57,614 nucleotides of DNA from contig CACBHL010000004.1 of the NCBI GenBank assembly GCA_902539035.1, positions 1 to 57,614 of the forward strand. The letters are read 5' to 3'. A model generated the notes under the pieces. The model was not told the origin of the DNA, made no database searches, and saw only the letters and a program-made list of their open reading frames with translations. Below are positions 8,021 to 17,084 of the stretch, in pieces. A program made the position numbers and the translations under genes. How positions within the stretch are numbered: position 1 is the stretch's first letter; each line of letters begins with the position of its first letter. The stretch comes from an uncultured Pelagibacteraceae bacterium (GTDB taxonomy: Bacteria > Pseudomonadota > Alphaproteobacteria > Pelagibacterales > Pelagibacteraceae).

Positions 8021-9638
8021 TTTCTCTCAGAATATATTTAGATGTAAGCATAATAAATGCAGTTGCAATTAAAATTAAAAATAATGAAGGTGCAGCAGCA
8101 GCCTCAAGTAAATCCTCAGATGCAGAAATATAAGCAGTTGTTGCAAATGTTTCAAAGTTAAAAGGCCTTAAAATTAATGTAATTGGAAGCTCTCTGATTA
8201 TTTCAAGAGAAATTAATATTACAACAAACAAGAGTGAGTTTCTTAAATATGGAACATGAATATTCATAAATGTTTTTTGTTTTGAATAACCAAGAAGATA
8301 AGAACTTTCATCGACAGAGATATTAATTTTTTCATATCCAGATTTTATTCCATTAAATGCTAAAGAATAAAATCTTACAAAATAAACTAAAACTAAACCA
8401 AGGATAGATCCTATAAATATTTTTTTTATAGACAAGAAGCCCAGGGCTTGAACGATATTTTCATCAAACCATGCTATAAAAGTTATGAAAGCTAAGGCTA
8501 AAATAACACCTGGTATTGCATATCCAGAAATAGATAGGGTAGATAAGATATTTAAAAATTTATTTTTTGAAACTCGATTTCCATAATTAGAAGTCAAAGA
8601 AAATAATATCAAAACCAGGCTTGATAGAAATACTAGATAAATAGTATTTAGAGTAAGCGTTAAAATATTAAGATCAAAAAAATTTTCAGGAAATTTTATT
8701 GTCCAATATAACATTTGACCTAAAGGAAATAAAAAACTCAAAAAGAAAATAATTAAGCAAACAAAAAATGCATAAAAAGCTTTAGCTCCTGAAAGTTGTA
8801 TTTTTTCTTTCTGCTTAAAGCCACCTTTTGTATTTGAATGGTATCTTGCTTTTTTTCTAGATAAATTTTCTATAATAAAAAGTGCAAATATGAATATTAA
8901 AAGGAAGAAAGATATTCTATTTGAAAATGCTAAATCATCAAAAGTAATCCAAGAGTTATAAATTCCAGTTGTTAAAGTGTTGATGGAAAAAAAATCAACA
9001 GCACCGAATTCCGCCAAGGTTTCCATTGCAACAAGTGATAATCCAGTAACAATTGCTGGCCTAGCCGCTGGTAGTATTAAGGAATAAAAAGATTTTAATT
9101 TTGAAAATCCTAAACTTCTTCCTAAATCAATCAGGTTTTGAGATTGATAAAGAAATGATGCTCTGGCAAGAATATATACATAGGCAAATAAAGAAAAGGA
9201 CAGTGAAAGAACAGCTCCAAGCAAGCCATCAAATTTTGGTATATACTGATTATAATTTCCTTGTCCAAATAAATTTTTTAAAATTGAATACAATGTTCCA
9301 TAATTCTCAAAAAAAGCTGTCAATGAGTAAGCATAAATGTAAGGAGGTACAGCAAAAGATAAAATTAAGGCCCATTTAAAAAAATTACTAAGTGGGAATT
9401 TATAAAATGAGACTAAATAGGCTGAGCTAGTACCAAATATAAAAGTTAGAACTAAAACAAAAATTAATAGAGTAAAAGAATTAAATATATATTCGAATAA
9501 AAAAGTATCTTTTAAAATTTGATAATAATTTGAGGTATCCTCAAAAAAGCTTGAAAAAACAGTAATAATTGGAATAGCAACAATAATTGAAATCAATAAA
9601 GAACTTAAAAACCAAAAATTAACTTTTCTTAAATACAT
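8013..9638 (-). CDS. fbpB: Ferric iron ABC transporter permease (FbpB-like, fused double permease)
   Basis: 541 residues with about twelve membrane helices arranged as two binding-protein-dependent transport domains in one chain, the usual FbpB/SfuB form. EAA-type loops are visible: DLGRSLGFSKLKSFYSLILPAA in the first half and ESSYLLGYSKQKTFMNIHVP in the second. AAGGG lies seven bases before the ATG on the minus strand. A 13-base inverted repeat lies between this gene and the upstream 64-residue gene and may lower its expression relative to the binding protein. Confidence 0.87.
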   Translation of the reverse strand: MYLRKVNFWFLSSLLISIIVAIPIITVFSSFFEDTSNYYQILKDTFLFEYIFNSFTLLIFVLVLTFIFGTSSAYLVSFYKFPLSNFFKWALILSFAVPPYIYAYSLTAFFENYGTLYSILKNLFGQGNYNQYIPKFDGLLGAVLSLSFSLFAYVYILARASFLYQSQNLIDLGRSLGFSKLKSFYSLILPAARPAIVTGLSLVAMETLAEFGAVDFFSINTLTTGIYNSWITFDDLAFSNRISFFLLIFIFALFIIENLSRKKARYHSNTKGGFKQKEKIQLSGAKAFYAFFVCLIIFFLSFLFPLGQMLYWTIKFPENFFDLNILTLTLNTIYLVFLSSLVLILFSLTSNYGNRVSKNKFLNILSTLSISGYAIPGVILALAFITFIAWFDENIVQALGFLSIKKIFIGSILGLVLVYFVRFYSLAFNGIKSGYEKINISVDESSYLLGYSKQKTFMNIHVPYLRNSLLFVVILISLEIIRELPITLILRPFNFETFATTAYISASEDLLEAAAAPSLFLILIATAFIMLTSKYILREND

Positions 9639-9656
9639 ATTTACCCTTTTAAATCT

Positions 9657-9706
9657 AAGTGAACATAATCAATAGTAGGGTAATAACTATTAAATTATGT
9701 TCACTT
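9657..9706 (-). repeat. Perfect 13-base inverted repeat inside the iron operon
   Basis: AAGTGAACATAAT (9657-9669) and ATTATGTTCACTT (9694-9706) form a perfect stem with a 24-base loop. It lies just after the stop of the 64-residue gene and just before the permease ribosome-binding site. A stem here can stabilise the upstream binding-protein mRNA or attenuate permease expression. That role is inference from position. Confidence 0.6.
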
Positions 9707-9714
9707 TCTAAAAA

Positions 9715-9909
9715 TTATCTTTTTAAATCAAAAACATTAGTAATACGATCAATATCACTTTTTTTAATTTCAGATAATTTTCTATTATTTATTTTATTTT
9801 CAATTCTTTCACACTCCGATGAGCATGGTTCACATGTTATCTGACCCACTAGTGAACCATTCTTATCAGAAGAATTATTTGTATCAAAAATAAATAAATT
9901 CTTTTTCAC
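9715..9909 (-). CDS. Small hypothetical protein in the iron operon, 64 residues
   Basis: A GTG-start gene lying seven bases after the iron-binding protein gene on the same strand. There is no signal peptide. A cysteine cluster CEPCSSEC sits around residues 26-33 and could bind metal or an Fe-S cluster. The C-terminal half is charged and helical. An overlapping plus-strand frame at 9659-9844 is less likely because it runs against the operon. The product is not recognised. Its position between binding protein and permease suggests a role linked to iron uptake. Confidence 0.5.
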   Translation of the reverse strand: MKKNLFIFDTNNSSDKNGSLVGQITCEPCSSECERIENKINNRKLSEIKKSDIDRITNVFDLKR

Positions 9910-9916
9910 TTATTTA

Positions 9917-10945
9917 TTATTTCCAACCTGCTGCAGTCATTACTTCTAATGCTGCTGCTTGATTTTTTCCATAAGTGGAAACTTTTGTCACTAGATCTTG
10001 TTTAAAATCTAATCCCAAGTTGTTTACAACTAATGGACTTGGTGAAACACCCGATATCATTGGAAACTCAAAAGTATTATTTGTAAAATGCTCTTGAGAC
10101 TCTGGTGATAATAAAAAGTCAACTAAAGCAATGGCATTTGCTTTGTTTGGTGCACCTTTAACAAGAGCAGCACAACTAATATTCATGTGTGTTCCTCTGC
10201 CATCTTGGTTTGGAAAGAATGCTTTGACTTTTTTAGCTGCCTCTTGTTGTTCTGGTCCTTTTTTACCAGATAACATTAGTGCTAAGTAATAAGTGTTAGC
10301 TACCGCAATGTCAGCCTCACCAGCTGCTACTGCCATAATTTGAGCTCTGTCATTTCCTTTTGAGTCTCTAGCCATGTTAGCTACAACTCCTTTTGCCCAA
10401 TCTGCTGTTGCTTTTTTTCCATTGTTAGCAATTAATGAAGCTACAAGAGATTTATTGTAAATATTGCTAGATTTTCTTATTACTAATCTTCCCTTCCATT
10501 TTGGATCAGCTAGTCCTTCATAAGACATTCCAGATAATTCAGCACCAGTTACTCTTTCTGGTGAGTAGTAAATAATTCTTGCTCTTTTTGCCACTCCAAC
10601 CCAGTGTGTTGTTCTAAAATTTTTTGGAACTGATGATTTAATTGTTGATGAAACTAATCCACTTTGTGTCATGCCTTTTGCTTGAAAAGCACCACATCTT
10701 CCAGCATCAGCAGTAATATAAAGATCTGCAGCAGAGTCAGCGCCTTCTTCAATCATTCTTTTTTCTAAAGCGCCTGATTTACCATTAATTAAATTTACTT
10801 TGATCCCTGTAGCTTTTGTGAATTTTCCATAAAGCTCAGCATCGGCTTTATAATGTCTTGCATTAAATATATTGACTTCGTTTGCAGCCAAAAAAACTGG
10901 TGCAAATAAAGTTAAAATTAATGTAAAAATAGATATTTTTCTCAC
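9917..10945 (-). CDS. fbpA: Periplasmic ferric iron-binding protein (FbpA/IdiA-like)
   Basis: About 342 residues. The frame extends to 10996, but a clear ribosome-binding site AAGGAG lies six to seven bases before the GTG at 10945. That start gives a proper signal peptide (VRKISIFTLILTLFAPVFLAANE). Family features are NIFNARHYKADAELYGKFTK at the mature N-terminus and tyrosine-containing segments such as ANTYYLALML, which supply Fe(III) ligands in FbpA. It captures ferric iron in the periplasm for the FbpBC permease. A Fur-like operator lies 37 bases upstream of the start. Confidence 0.88.
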   Translation of the reverse strand: MRKISIFTLILTLFAPVFLAANEVNIFNARHYKADAELYGKFTKATGIKVNLINGKSGALEKRMIEEGADSAADLYITADAGRCGAFQAKGMTQSGLVSSTIKSSVPKNFRTTHWVGVAKRARIIYYSPERVTGAELSGMSYEGLADPKWKGRLVIRKSSNIYNKSLVASLIANNGKKATADWAKGVVANMARDSKGNDRAQIMAVAAGEADIAVANTYYLALMLSGKKGPEQQEAAKKVKAFFPNQDGRGTHMNISCAALVKGAPNKANAIALVDFLLSPESQEHFTNNTFEFPMISGVSPSPLVVNNLGLDFKQDLVTKVSTYGKNQAAALEVMTAAGWK

Positions 10946-10981
10946 TTGTCTCCTTTTCTTTACCCTTATTGATTTGCGAAT

Positions 10982-11010
10982 GATAATTATTCGCAATGCG
11001 AATGATTATC
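10982..11010. promoter_or_regulatory. Fur-family operator upstream of the iron uptake operon
   Basis: GATAATTATTCGCA and TGCGAATGATTATC form a 29-base near-perfect palindrome around one central base, with one mismatched pair. A second overlapping palindrome, GCGAATGATAATTATTCGC, lies to its left. The sequences resemble Fur boxes (GATAATnATTATC) and sit between the LysR gene and the binding-protein start, where a promoter is expected. Iron repression of the operon is inferred. Confidence 0.7.
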
Positions 11011-11059
11011 AATCTCATATTTTGTCGCAGTTTGCAAGGCTTTTTTTAATATTTTAGAT

Positions 11060-11947
11060 TTATTTCCAGTCGCCAATCTTACTAAATAAAAAGTTCCTAA
11101 AAGCTTGAACTCTAGCGGTATTTTTTAGGGATTGAGGGTAAACGAAATGTGCCTCTGTAATTGGTCCCTCTACTTTAGGTAATACTTTTATAATTTTGCT
11201 AGAACTTGATACTAAATATTCAGGCAGCGCAGCAAGACCAACACCAGACTCAACACCATACAATAAGCCACTAACACTATTAACTTTCATAACAGATTTT
11301 CTTTTTTTTCCATCATGCATACCTGTTTTTAAAGCCCAATCAGGATTATAAACTGGTGAAGGTGCACCTTTTCCAAATGAAATAAACTTATGTTTGTTTA
11401 AATCATTTACAGTTTTTGGCATACCATTTTTCTCTAAATATTTACTTGAACCATAGATATAATACTTAATATCAACTAACTTTTTTTGAATATAGTTAAG
11501 CTGTTTAGGTCTTCTCATGAATATTCCAATATCAGCTTGTCGAGTACTTAAATCTAATTCTTTATCATCAAAAACTAATTCTATTTCTATTTCAGGGTTC
11601 AGCGTCATGAATTCCTGAATTCTTGGTGTTAACCAATGAGTTCCAAAACTTCTTACTGTAGTGATAGTTAATTTACCTGTAGGTTTATTTTTTTGATCTC
11701 CTAATGAGGTTTCAACTTCTTTTAGTTTACTAATTACTTCATGGGCAGTTTTAAAAACATATTCACCATTTTCAGTAAGAGTTAGTCCTCTAGCATGTCT
11801 CTCAAACAATTGAACTTTTAAATCTTGTTCTAGAGATTGTATTTGTCTACTTATAGCAGATTGACTTAGATTTAAGTTAACAGTTGCGTTTGTGAAGCTA
11901 CCAGCTTCAGCCACTGCATGAAAAATTTTTAATTTATCCCAATCCAT
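11060..11947 (-). CDS. LysR-family transcriptional regulator
   Basis: 295 residues. The N-terminal winged helix-turn-helix covers residues 1-60 (AEAGSFTNATVNLNLSQSAI, then SRQIQSLEQDL), followed by a periplasmic-binding-protein-like effector domain from about 90. It shares one base with the acuI stop (TAATG), so it is translationally coupled to acuI and may regulate it. The iron operon begins just downstream on the same strand but has its own Fur-like operator. The effector is unknown. Confidence 0.88.
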   Translation of the reverse strand: MDWDKLKIFHAVAEAGSFTNATVNLNLSQSAISRQIQSLEQDLKVQLFERHARGLTLTENGEYVFKTAHEVISKLKEVETSLGDQKNKPTGKLTITTVRSFGTHWLTPRIQEFMTLNPEIEIELVFDDKELDLSTRQADIGIFMRRPKQLNYIQKKLVDIKYYIYGSSKYLEKNGMPKTVNDLNKHKFISFGKGAPSPVYNPDWALKTGMHDGKKRKSVMKVNSVSGLLYGVESGVGLAALPEYLVSSSSKIIKVLPKVEGPITEAHFVYPQSLKNTARVQAFRNFLFSKIGDWK

Positions 11948-12948
11948 TATTTATTTAAATCCACCAATACTCTTCCGGAAATTTCACCTTTTAAAATTTT
12001 TGGATAAGTTTCTAATAATTCTTCTAAACCTACAGTTAAGATTGATTTTTCTAACAAATCAAAATCAATTAAATTTGAAGCTTCGCCCCAAATAAATTCT
12101 CTTCTCTTGATGCTACAATTAGCAGAGTCCATACCCCAAAGCTTAATACCTCTTAACATGAATGGAATTACACTTGTATTTAACTCGTTATTATTTGCAT
12201 TGCCACAAACTGCTACAATTCCATTAGGTTTAGTTTGAACAATTGCATTTGCCAAAATTTTTCCACCAACAGTATCTACTACTCCATCCCATAATCCTTT
12301 ATCTATAAGTCTTGGATCTTTGTCGAATTCAGCTCTATTTACAATGTTTTTAGCTCCTAAAGACTTTAAATAATCTGACTTAGAATCTTTTCCTGTAACT
12401 GCAGTCACGTTGTAACCTAGTTTTGTTAATGCCATAATCGCTACACTCCCAACACCTCCCGTTGCACCAGTTACTAATACATCGTTAACTTTTTCTCCTA
12501 ATAAAATACTTTCCCTTGCTTGAATTGCAAAAGTACTCATTAATGAAGTGAAGCCTGCTGTTCCTAAAATCATTGCTTGCTTGGTTGTTAAGCTCTCAGG
12601 CTTTTTAACCAAAAAATCTGCATTTACTTTTGCTATTTGTGAGTAACCACCATAGAAAATTTCACCTACTCTAAAGCCTGTTAAAATTACTTCATCACCC
12701 TCTTTAAACTTAGGGTTTTCACTTTCTAAAACTTTTCCCGAAAAATCTATTCCCGGAATGTGAGGAAATTCTTTTACTAATCTTCCACCATTTTTTAAGA
12801 TCATTCCATCTTTAAAATTTAAATCTGAATAATCTACTTGAACGGTTACATCACCGTGTTTTAAGAAGCTTTTATCAATTGATTTAACTTCTCTCGTAAA
12901 ATTTTCGCCCTCTTGATTTACGATTAATGCTTTGAATTGATCAGACAC
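11947..12948 (-). CDS. acuI: Acrylyl-CoA reductase-like zinc-independent MDR oxidoreductase (AcuI/YhdH)
   Basis: 333 residues, the AcuI/YhdH length. The N-terminus has the quinone-reductase-like segment YSDLNFKDGMILKNG and HIPGIDFSG. The NADPH motif TGATGGVGSVAIMAL is near the middle. The C-terminus has LLETYPKILKGEISGRVLV, typical of the family. AcuI reduces toxic acryloyl-CoA to propionyl-CoA during DMSP breakdown, which fits a marine SAR11-type cell. It lies one base after folE on the same strand and is coupled to a LysR gene. Acryloyl-CoA specificity is family-based. Confidence 0.8.
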   Translation of the reverse strand: MSDQFKALIVNQEGENFTREVKSIDKSFLKHGDVTVQVDYSDLNFKDGMILKNGGRLVKEFPHIPGIDFSGKVLESENPKFKEGDEVILTGFRVGEIFYGGYSQIAKVNADFLVKKPESLTTKQAMILGTAGFTSLMSTFAIQARESILLGEKVNDVLVTGATGGVGSVAIMALTKLGYNVTAVTGKDSKSDYLKSLGAKNIVNRAEFDKDPRLIDKGLWDGVVDTVGGKILANAIVQTKPNGIVAVCGNANNNELNTSVIPFMLRGIKLWGMDSANCSIKRREFIWGEASNLIDFDLLEKSILTVGLEELLETYPKILKGEISGRVLVDLNK

Positions 12949-12949
12949 T

Positions 12950-13567
12950 TTAATCTTTTGGTATACTTATAAATCTTAAATATCTATTTTGATAACTTAG
13001 GTCTTCTTTAAATTGGCCTAAGTAATAATTTGTTACAGTTGTTGCTTGTTCTTTTTTTATTCCTCTCATAGTCATACATTGATGAGTAGAGTCTATTGTA
13101 ACAGCTACACCTTTTGCATCTAAAGACACCATTAAAGTCTTAGCTATTTGCATTGTTAATCTTTCTTGGGTTTGAAGTCTTTTTGAAAATACTTCTACAA
13201 CTCTTGCAAGTTTACTTAATCCTACAACTCTTTCTTTTGGAATATAAGCAACGTGAGCTTTTCCAATAATTGGAGCCATATGATGTTCGCAATGACTTTG
13301 AACTGAAATATTCTTTTGAATAACCATGTCGTCATATCCGTCTACATCTCCAAAAGTTTTATCTAAAATTTTATCTGGATCAACTTTGTACCCACCAAAA
13401 TATTCTTTGTATGCCTTCATTACTCTTTTTGGAGTTTCTAAAAGCCCTTCTCTGTTAGGATCTTCACCCAACCAAGTTAGAATAGTTTTGAAAGCCTGTT
13501 CAGCTTCTTTGTCAGTAACTTCGCTTGTTTCAATAATTTTATTGTCTGTATCTTTTACTAATTTCAT
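12950..13567 (-). CDS. folE: GTP cyclohydrolase I
   Basis: 205 residues. Zinc ligands are Cys93 and His96 in SHCEHHMAPI and Cys164 in THQCMTMRG, and the IGKAHVAYIP strand is conserved. It converts GTP to dihydroneopterin triphosphate, the first step of folate synthesis. This is relevant here because most enzymes of the window use tetrahydrofolate. It is divergent from hisI with 76 bases between starts, so that gap must hold both promoters. Confidence 0.95.
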   Translation of the reverse strand: MKLVKDTDNKIIETSEVTDKEAEQAFKTILTWLGEDPNREGLLETPKRVMKAYKEYFGGYKVDPDKILDKTFGDVDGYDDMVIQKNISVQSHCEHHMAPIIGKAHVAYIPKERVVGLSKLARVVEVFSKRLQTQERLTMQIAKTLMVSLDAKGVAVTIDSTHQCMTMRGIKKEQATTVTNYYLGQFKEDLSYQNRYLRFISIPKD

Positions 13568-13643
13568 AGCGCCTTTTTATACAGTAATTACTTAATTTTA
13601 AAATATTTAATATAGTGAGATTTATGCTAAATAGTCACTACAT

Positions 13644-14111
13644 ATGTTCAAAAAAAGAGAAAATGTGCAGGAAATTGAAGAAGGAAATCTTTTATCACCA
13701 AAATTTGATAATGATGGCCTAATTCCTGTAATTACTATGTGTTCTCAAACTAAAGATATTCTGATGCATGGTTATATGAACGTTGAAGCATTAAAAAAAA
13801 CTATAGAAACTAAAGAGGCTCACTATTTTAGTAGATCTCGAAAAGCTATTTGGCATAAAGGTAAGACTAGTGGTTTTACACAAAAGGTAACTGAAATAAG
13901 AATTGATGATGATCAAGATTCTATTTGGTTAACTGTAGATATTGGTGATGGAGCTAGTTGCCATGTTGGTTATCGATCATGTTTTTATAGATCTATCCCA
14001 ACAGGTCCAATTGAAAGTGGTCAAAAAATTGAAATGAAGTTTTTAGAAGATGAAAAAAAATTTGATCCTGAGGAAGTTTACAAAGGTCAACCAAATCCAA
14101 CAAAGATTTAA
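13644..14111 (+). CDS. hisI: Phosphoribosyl-AMP cyclohydrolase
   Basis: 155 residues, with the conserved core HYFSRSRKAIWHKGKTSG, the DDDQDSIWLTVD metal-binding acidic stretch, and cysteines in GDGASCHVGYRSCFYR. It opens the adenine ring of PR-AMP in histidine synthesis. There is no fused HisE domain. The N-terminus is about 20 residues longer than in small HisI proteins. The DUF2237 gene starts at the next base after its stop. Confidence 0.92.
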   Translation: MFKKRENVQEIEEGNLLSPKFDNDGLIPVITMCSQTKDILMHGYMNVEALKKTIETKEAHYFSRSRKAIWHKGKTSGFTQKVTEIRIDDDQDSIWLTVDIGDGASCHVGYRSCFYRSIPTGPIESGQKIEMKFLEDEKKFDPEEVYKGQPNPTKI

Positions 14112-14486
14112 ATGAAAGAAAAACAAAAAAATGTTCTAGGTGAAGACTTAGAAGAATGTTCTAATGATCCTTTAACTGGATGGTTAAGAGATGGATGTTG
14201 TAATACAGATGAAAATGATCATGGAGTACATACTGTTTGTGCAAAAGTAACGACTGAATGTTTAGAATGGTTAAAAGAAGCAGGTAATGATTTAATCACA
14301 CCACATCCAGAATTCGGATTTCCTGGGTTAAAAGATGGTGATGGATGGTGCTTATGTGCTAGTTGGTATGCAAAAGCTGTTGAAGCTGAAAAGGCTTGCC
14401 CTATTTTTTTGAAAAGAACACATCAAAATACTCTAAAATATGTTTCAATTGAAACTTTAAAAAAGTTTGCAATAGATTTATCTTAA
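14112..14486 (+). CDS. DUF2237 family protein
   Basis: 124 residues, the normal size. The family pattern is visible: LGEDLEECSNDPLTGWLRDG, CCNTDENDHGVHTVCA, a GNDL-TP-P motif, FPGLKDGDGWCLCASWY and a C-terminal THQNTLKYV. Several conserved cysteines and histidines suggest metal binding. The function is unknown. It begins immediately after hisI and is surely co-transcribed. It stops one base before the convergent ETF-QO gene end. Confidence 0.85.
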   Translation: MKEKQKNVLGEDLEECSNDPLTGWLRDGCCNTDENDHGVHTVCAKVTTECLEWLKEAGNDLITPHPEFGFPGLKDGDGWCLCASWYAKAVEAEKACPIFLKRTHQNTLKYVSIETLKKFAIDLS

Positions 14487-14487
14487 T

Positions 14488-16107
14488 TTACATATTGCCA
14501 TATTTAGGTCCACCTCCGCCCTCAGGAGTTACCCAAACAATATTTTGTGAAGGTTCTTTAATATCACAAGTTTTACAGTGAATACAGTTTTGTGAATTGA
14601 TGACAAATTTATTTACTTCATTTTCTTTTTGAACTTCATAAACTCCTGCAGGACAATATCTTTGAGCAGGTTCATCAAATTTTTCTAAAGTATAATTAAT
14701 TGGTAAATTAGGGTCTTTAAGTTTCAAATGAACTGGCTGATTATCTGCGTGATTTGTACCTGTTAGATAAACTGAACTTGTTTTATCAAAAGTTATAACA
14801 TTATCATATTTTGGATAATCTATTTTTGGCATATCTTTAGCTGGTTTTAAAGTCTCATGATCAGCGTGCTTATGATTAAGAGTAAAAGGCATTTTTCCTC
14901 TAAATAAAATTTGATCTATACCTGTAAATATTATTCCTAATATTAATCCCCAACTAAAACTAGGTTTGACATTTCTTGCCTCAAACAATTCTTTATAAAG
15001 CCAACTGTTTTTAAATTTTTGCTCAAATATAGATAAATCTTTATTATCTTTTAAATGCTCATTTATAGTTTCAGCAGCTATTATCCCACTTTTCATAGCT
15101 GTATGAGATCCTTTGATTTTTGGCATGTTTAAAGTTCCCGCATCACAGCCAACTAACAATGCTCCTGGCATAAACATCTTAGGTAAACTCTGAAAACCTC
15201 CCTCTATTAAAGCTCTTGCACCGTATGAAATTCTTTTTCCACCTTCTATAATTTTCCTGATAGCTGGATGAGTTTTAAATCTTTGAAACTCATCGTATGG
15301 AGATAAATGAGGGTTTTTATAATCTAAACCTATGACATATCCTAAGAAAACCTGTTTATTTTCTGCATGATATATAAAACTTCCACCGTAACTGTTGTTG
15401 TCTAATGGCCATCCAGCTGTGTGCATTACTAGACCTTCTTCGTGAGTTTTCTCATCAATTTCCCAAATTTCTTTAAACCCAATCCCATACTGTTGTGGAT
15501 CTTTTCCTTTATTTAATTCAAATTTTTGAATTAATTCTTTTCCAAGATGACCTCTGCAACCTTCCGCAAAAACTGTAACTTTTCCCAATAGCTCAATACC
15601 TGGTTCAAAACTATCTTTTTTATTTCCTTCTTTATCTATACCCATATCTTGAGTAGCAACTCCTTTTACAGATCCATCATCGTTATATAAAATTTCACTT
15701 GCTGGAAATCCTGGAAAAATTTCTACACCTAAATTTTCTGCTTGCTCAGCAAGCCATCTACATAAATTTGCTAAACTAATAATATAATTTTTATGATTTT
15801 GTTGAACTGCAGGTAGCAACCAAGTAGGCCAGCTTAATGATTTTGTTTTTCCTAAAAATAGAAATTTTTCATTTGTTACTTTAGTTTTAATTGGTGAATT
15901 TAGTTCTTTCCAATTAGGCAATAATTCATCTAATGCACGTGTCTCAAAAACATTACCACTTAAAATATGTGCTCCAATTTCTGAAGCTTTCTCTAGTAAG
16001 CAAACATTTAGATTTGGATCTAATTGTTTTAGTTTTATTGCTGTTGATAAACCTGATGGCCCACCACCAATGATTACAACATCATATTCCATCGATTCCC
16101 TAGACAT
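14488..16107 (-). CDS. Electron transfer flavoprotein-ubiquinone oxidoreductase
   Basis: 539 residues, full length. The FAD motif VVIIGGGPSGLSTAIKLK is near residue 10. The C-terminal ferredoxin-like part carries the cysteines of one 4Fe-4S cluster (RYCPAGVYE, then NCIHCKTCDIKEPSQNI). The enzyme takes electrons from reduced ETF and passes them to ubiquinone at the inner membrane. It is the last gene of the unit with etfA, etfB and dimethylglycine dehydrogenase, completing the route from methyl oxidation to respiration. Confidence 0.95.
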   Translation of the reverse strand: MSRESMEYDVVIIGGGPSGLSTAIKLKQLDPNLNVCLLEKASEIGAHILSGNVFETRALDELLPNWKELNSPIKTKVTNEKFLFLGKTKSLSWPTWLLPAVQQNHKNYIISLANLCRWLAEQAENLGVEIFPGFPASEILYNDDGSVKGVATQDMGIDKEGNKKDSFEPGIELLGKVTVFAEGCRGHLGKELIQKFELNKGKDPQQYGIGFKEIWEIDEKTHEEGLVMHTAGWPLDNNSYGGSFIYHAENKQVFLGYVIGLDYKNPHLSPYDEFQRFKTHPAIRKIIEGGKRISYGARALIEGGFQSLPKMFMPGALLVGCDAGTLNMPKIKGSHTAMKSGIIAAETINEHLKDNKDLSIFEQKFKNSWLYKELFEARNVKPSFSWGLILGIIFTGIDQILFRGKMPFTLNHKHADHETLKPAKDMPKIDYPKYDNVITFDKTSSVYLTGTNHADNQPVHLKLKDPNLPINYTLEKFDEPAQRYCPAGVYEVQKENEVNKFVINSQNCIHCKTCDIKEPSQNIVWVTPEGGGGPKYGNM

Positions 16108-16130
16108 AAACTAGTTTTTAACTGTAAGGA

Positions 16131-17084
16131 TTATTTTTGTATAGTGTTTAATTTGTTCAGTTCTTCCATGAACTGTGGAAGTGCTTCAAATAGATCAGCT
16201 TCAAGGCCATAATCTGCAACGCTAAATATTGGAGCCTCTCCATCTTTATTGATTGCGACAATTACTTTACTTTCTTTCATTCCTGCTAAATGCTGAATTG
16301 CTCCAGAAATTCCGATTGCAATATATAAATCTGGTACAACAACTTTTCCAGTTTGACCAACTTGGTGATCATTACTTATATAACCCGCATCTACCGCAGC
16401 TCTTGATGCACCAATTGCAGCTCCCAATTTGTCTGCAACTTCTGTTATTAATTTAAAGTTATCTCCACTCTGCATCCCTCTACCACCTGAAACAACAATT
16501 CTTGCAGTACCTAGTTCAGGTCTGTCAGATTTAATTTCTTCTCTCTTAATAAATTTTGTATTGGTAAATTCTTCACCAGCCTCTCCTTTTTCAATTGTTG
16601 CAGTTCCACCAGAACTTTCACAAGGTTCAAAAGATGTGGGTCTTATAGTTACACACTTCTTGGCATCATTTGTTTTTACTGTTGCAAAAGCGTTTCCTGC
16701 ATAAATAGGTCTTAAGAAAGTATCAGGTGATATCACTTTTATAATATCACTGACCTGAGAAGTATCTAAATGAGCCGCAACTCTTGGCATTAAGTTTTTA
16801 CCAAATGTGTTTGCGGAACAAACAATATGTGAATAGTTTTCTGCAAGTTTAACTATTGCTGGTGCAAAATTTTCTGCTGTAAAATTTTCATAATGTGGTC
16901 CTTCTATACTAATTACTTTTTTAACCACTGGTAATTCAGAGAGTTTTTTGACAGCATTCTCGCTATTTTGACCAATAATTACCGCATGAACATCTACATC
17001 AATTTGAGAAGCAGCTGTTGCAGCGTTTAACGTAAAAGGCCTTAACTCTTTATTATTATGTTCTGCTATAAGTAATACAGCCAT
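16131..17084 (-). CDS. etfA: Electron transfer flavoprotein alpha subunit
   Basis: 317 residues. The C-terminal FAD-binding domain is clear: GGRGMQSGDNF, LGAAIGASRAAVDAGY, QVGQTGKVV, and GISGAIQHLAGM. With EtfB it forms the soluble heterodimer that accepts electrons from the dehydrogenase at 17833-20265 and passes them to ETF-QO. It shares one base with the etfB stop. Confidence 0.95.
   Translation of the reverse strand: MAVLLIAEHNNKELRPFTLNAATAASQIDVDVHAVIIGQNSENAVKKLSELPVVKKVISIEGPHYENFTAENFAPAIVKLAENYSHIVCSANTFGKNLMPRVAAHLDTSQVSDIIKVISPDTFLRPIYAGNAFATVKTNDAKKCVTIRPTSFEPCESSGGTATIEKGEAGEEFTNTKFIKREEIKSDRPELGTARIVVSGGRGMQSGDNFKLITEVADKLGAAIGASRAAVDAGYISNDHQVGQTGKVVVPDLYIAIGISGAIQHLAGMKESKVIVAINKDGEAPIFSVADYGLEADLFEALPQFMEELNKLNTIQK

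Noticed and set aside
9659..9844. 61-residue plus-strand ORF in the iron operon
   Set aside because: It runs against the operon and overlaps the better-placed minus-strand 64-residue gene and the 13-base stem.
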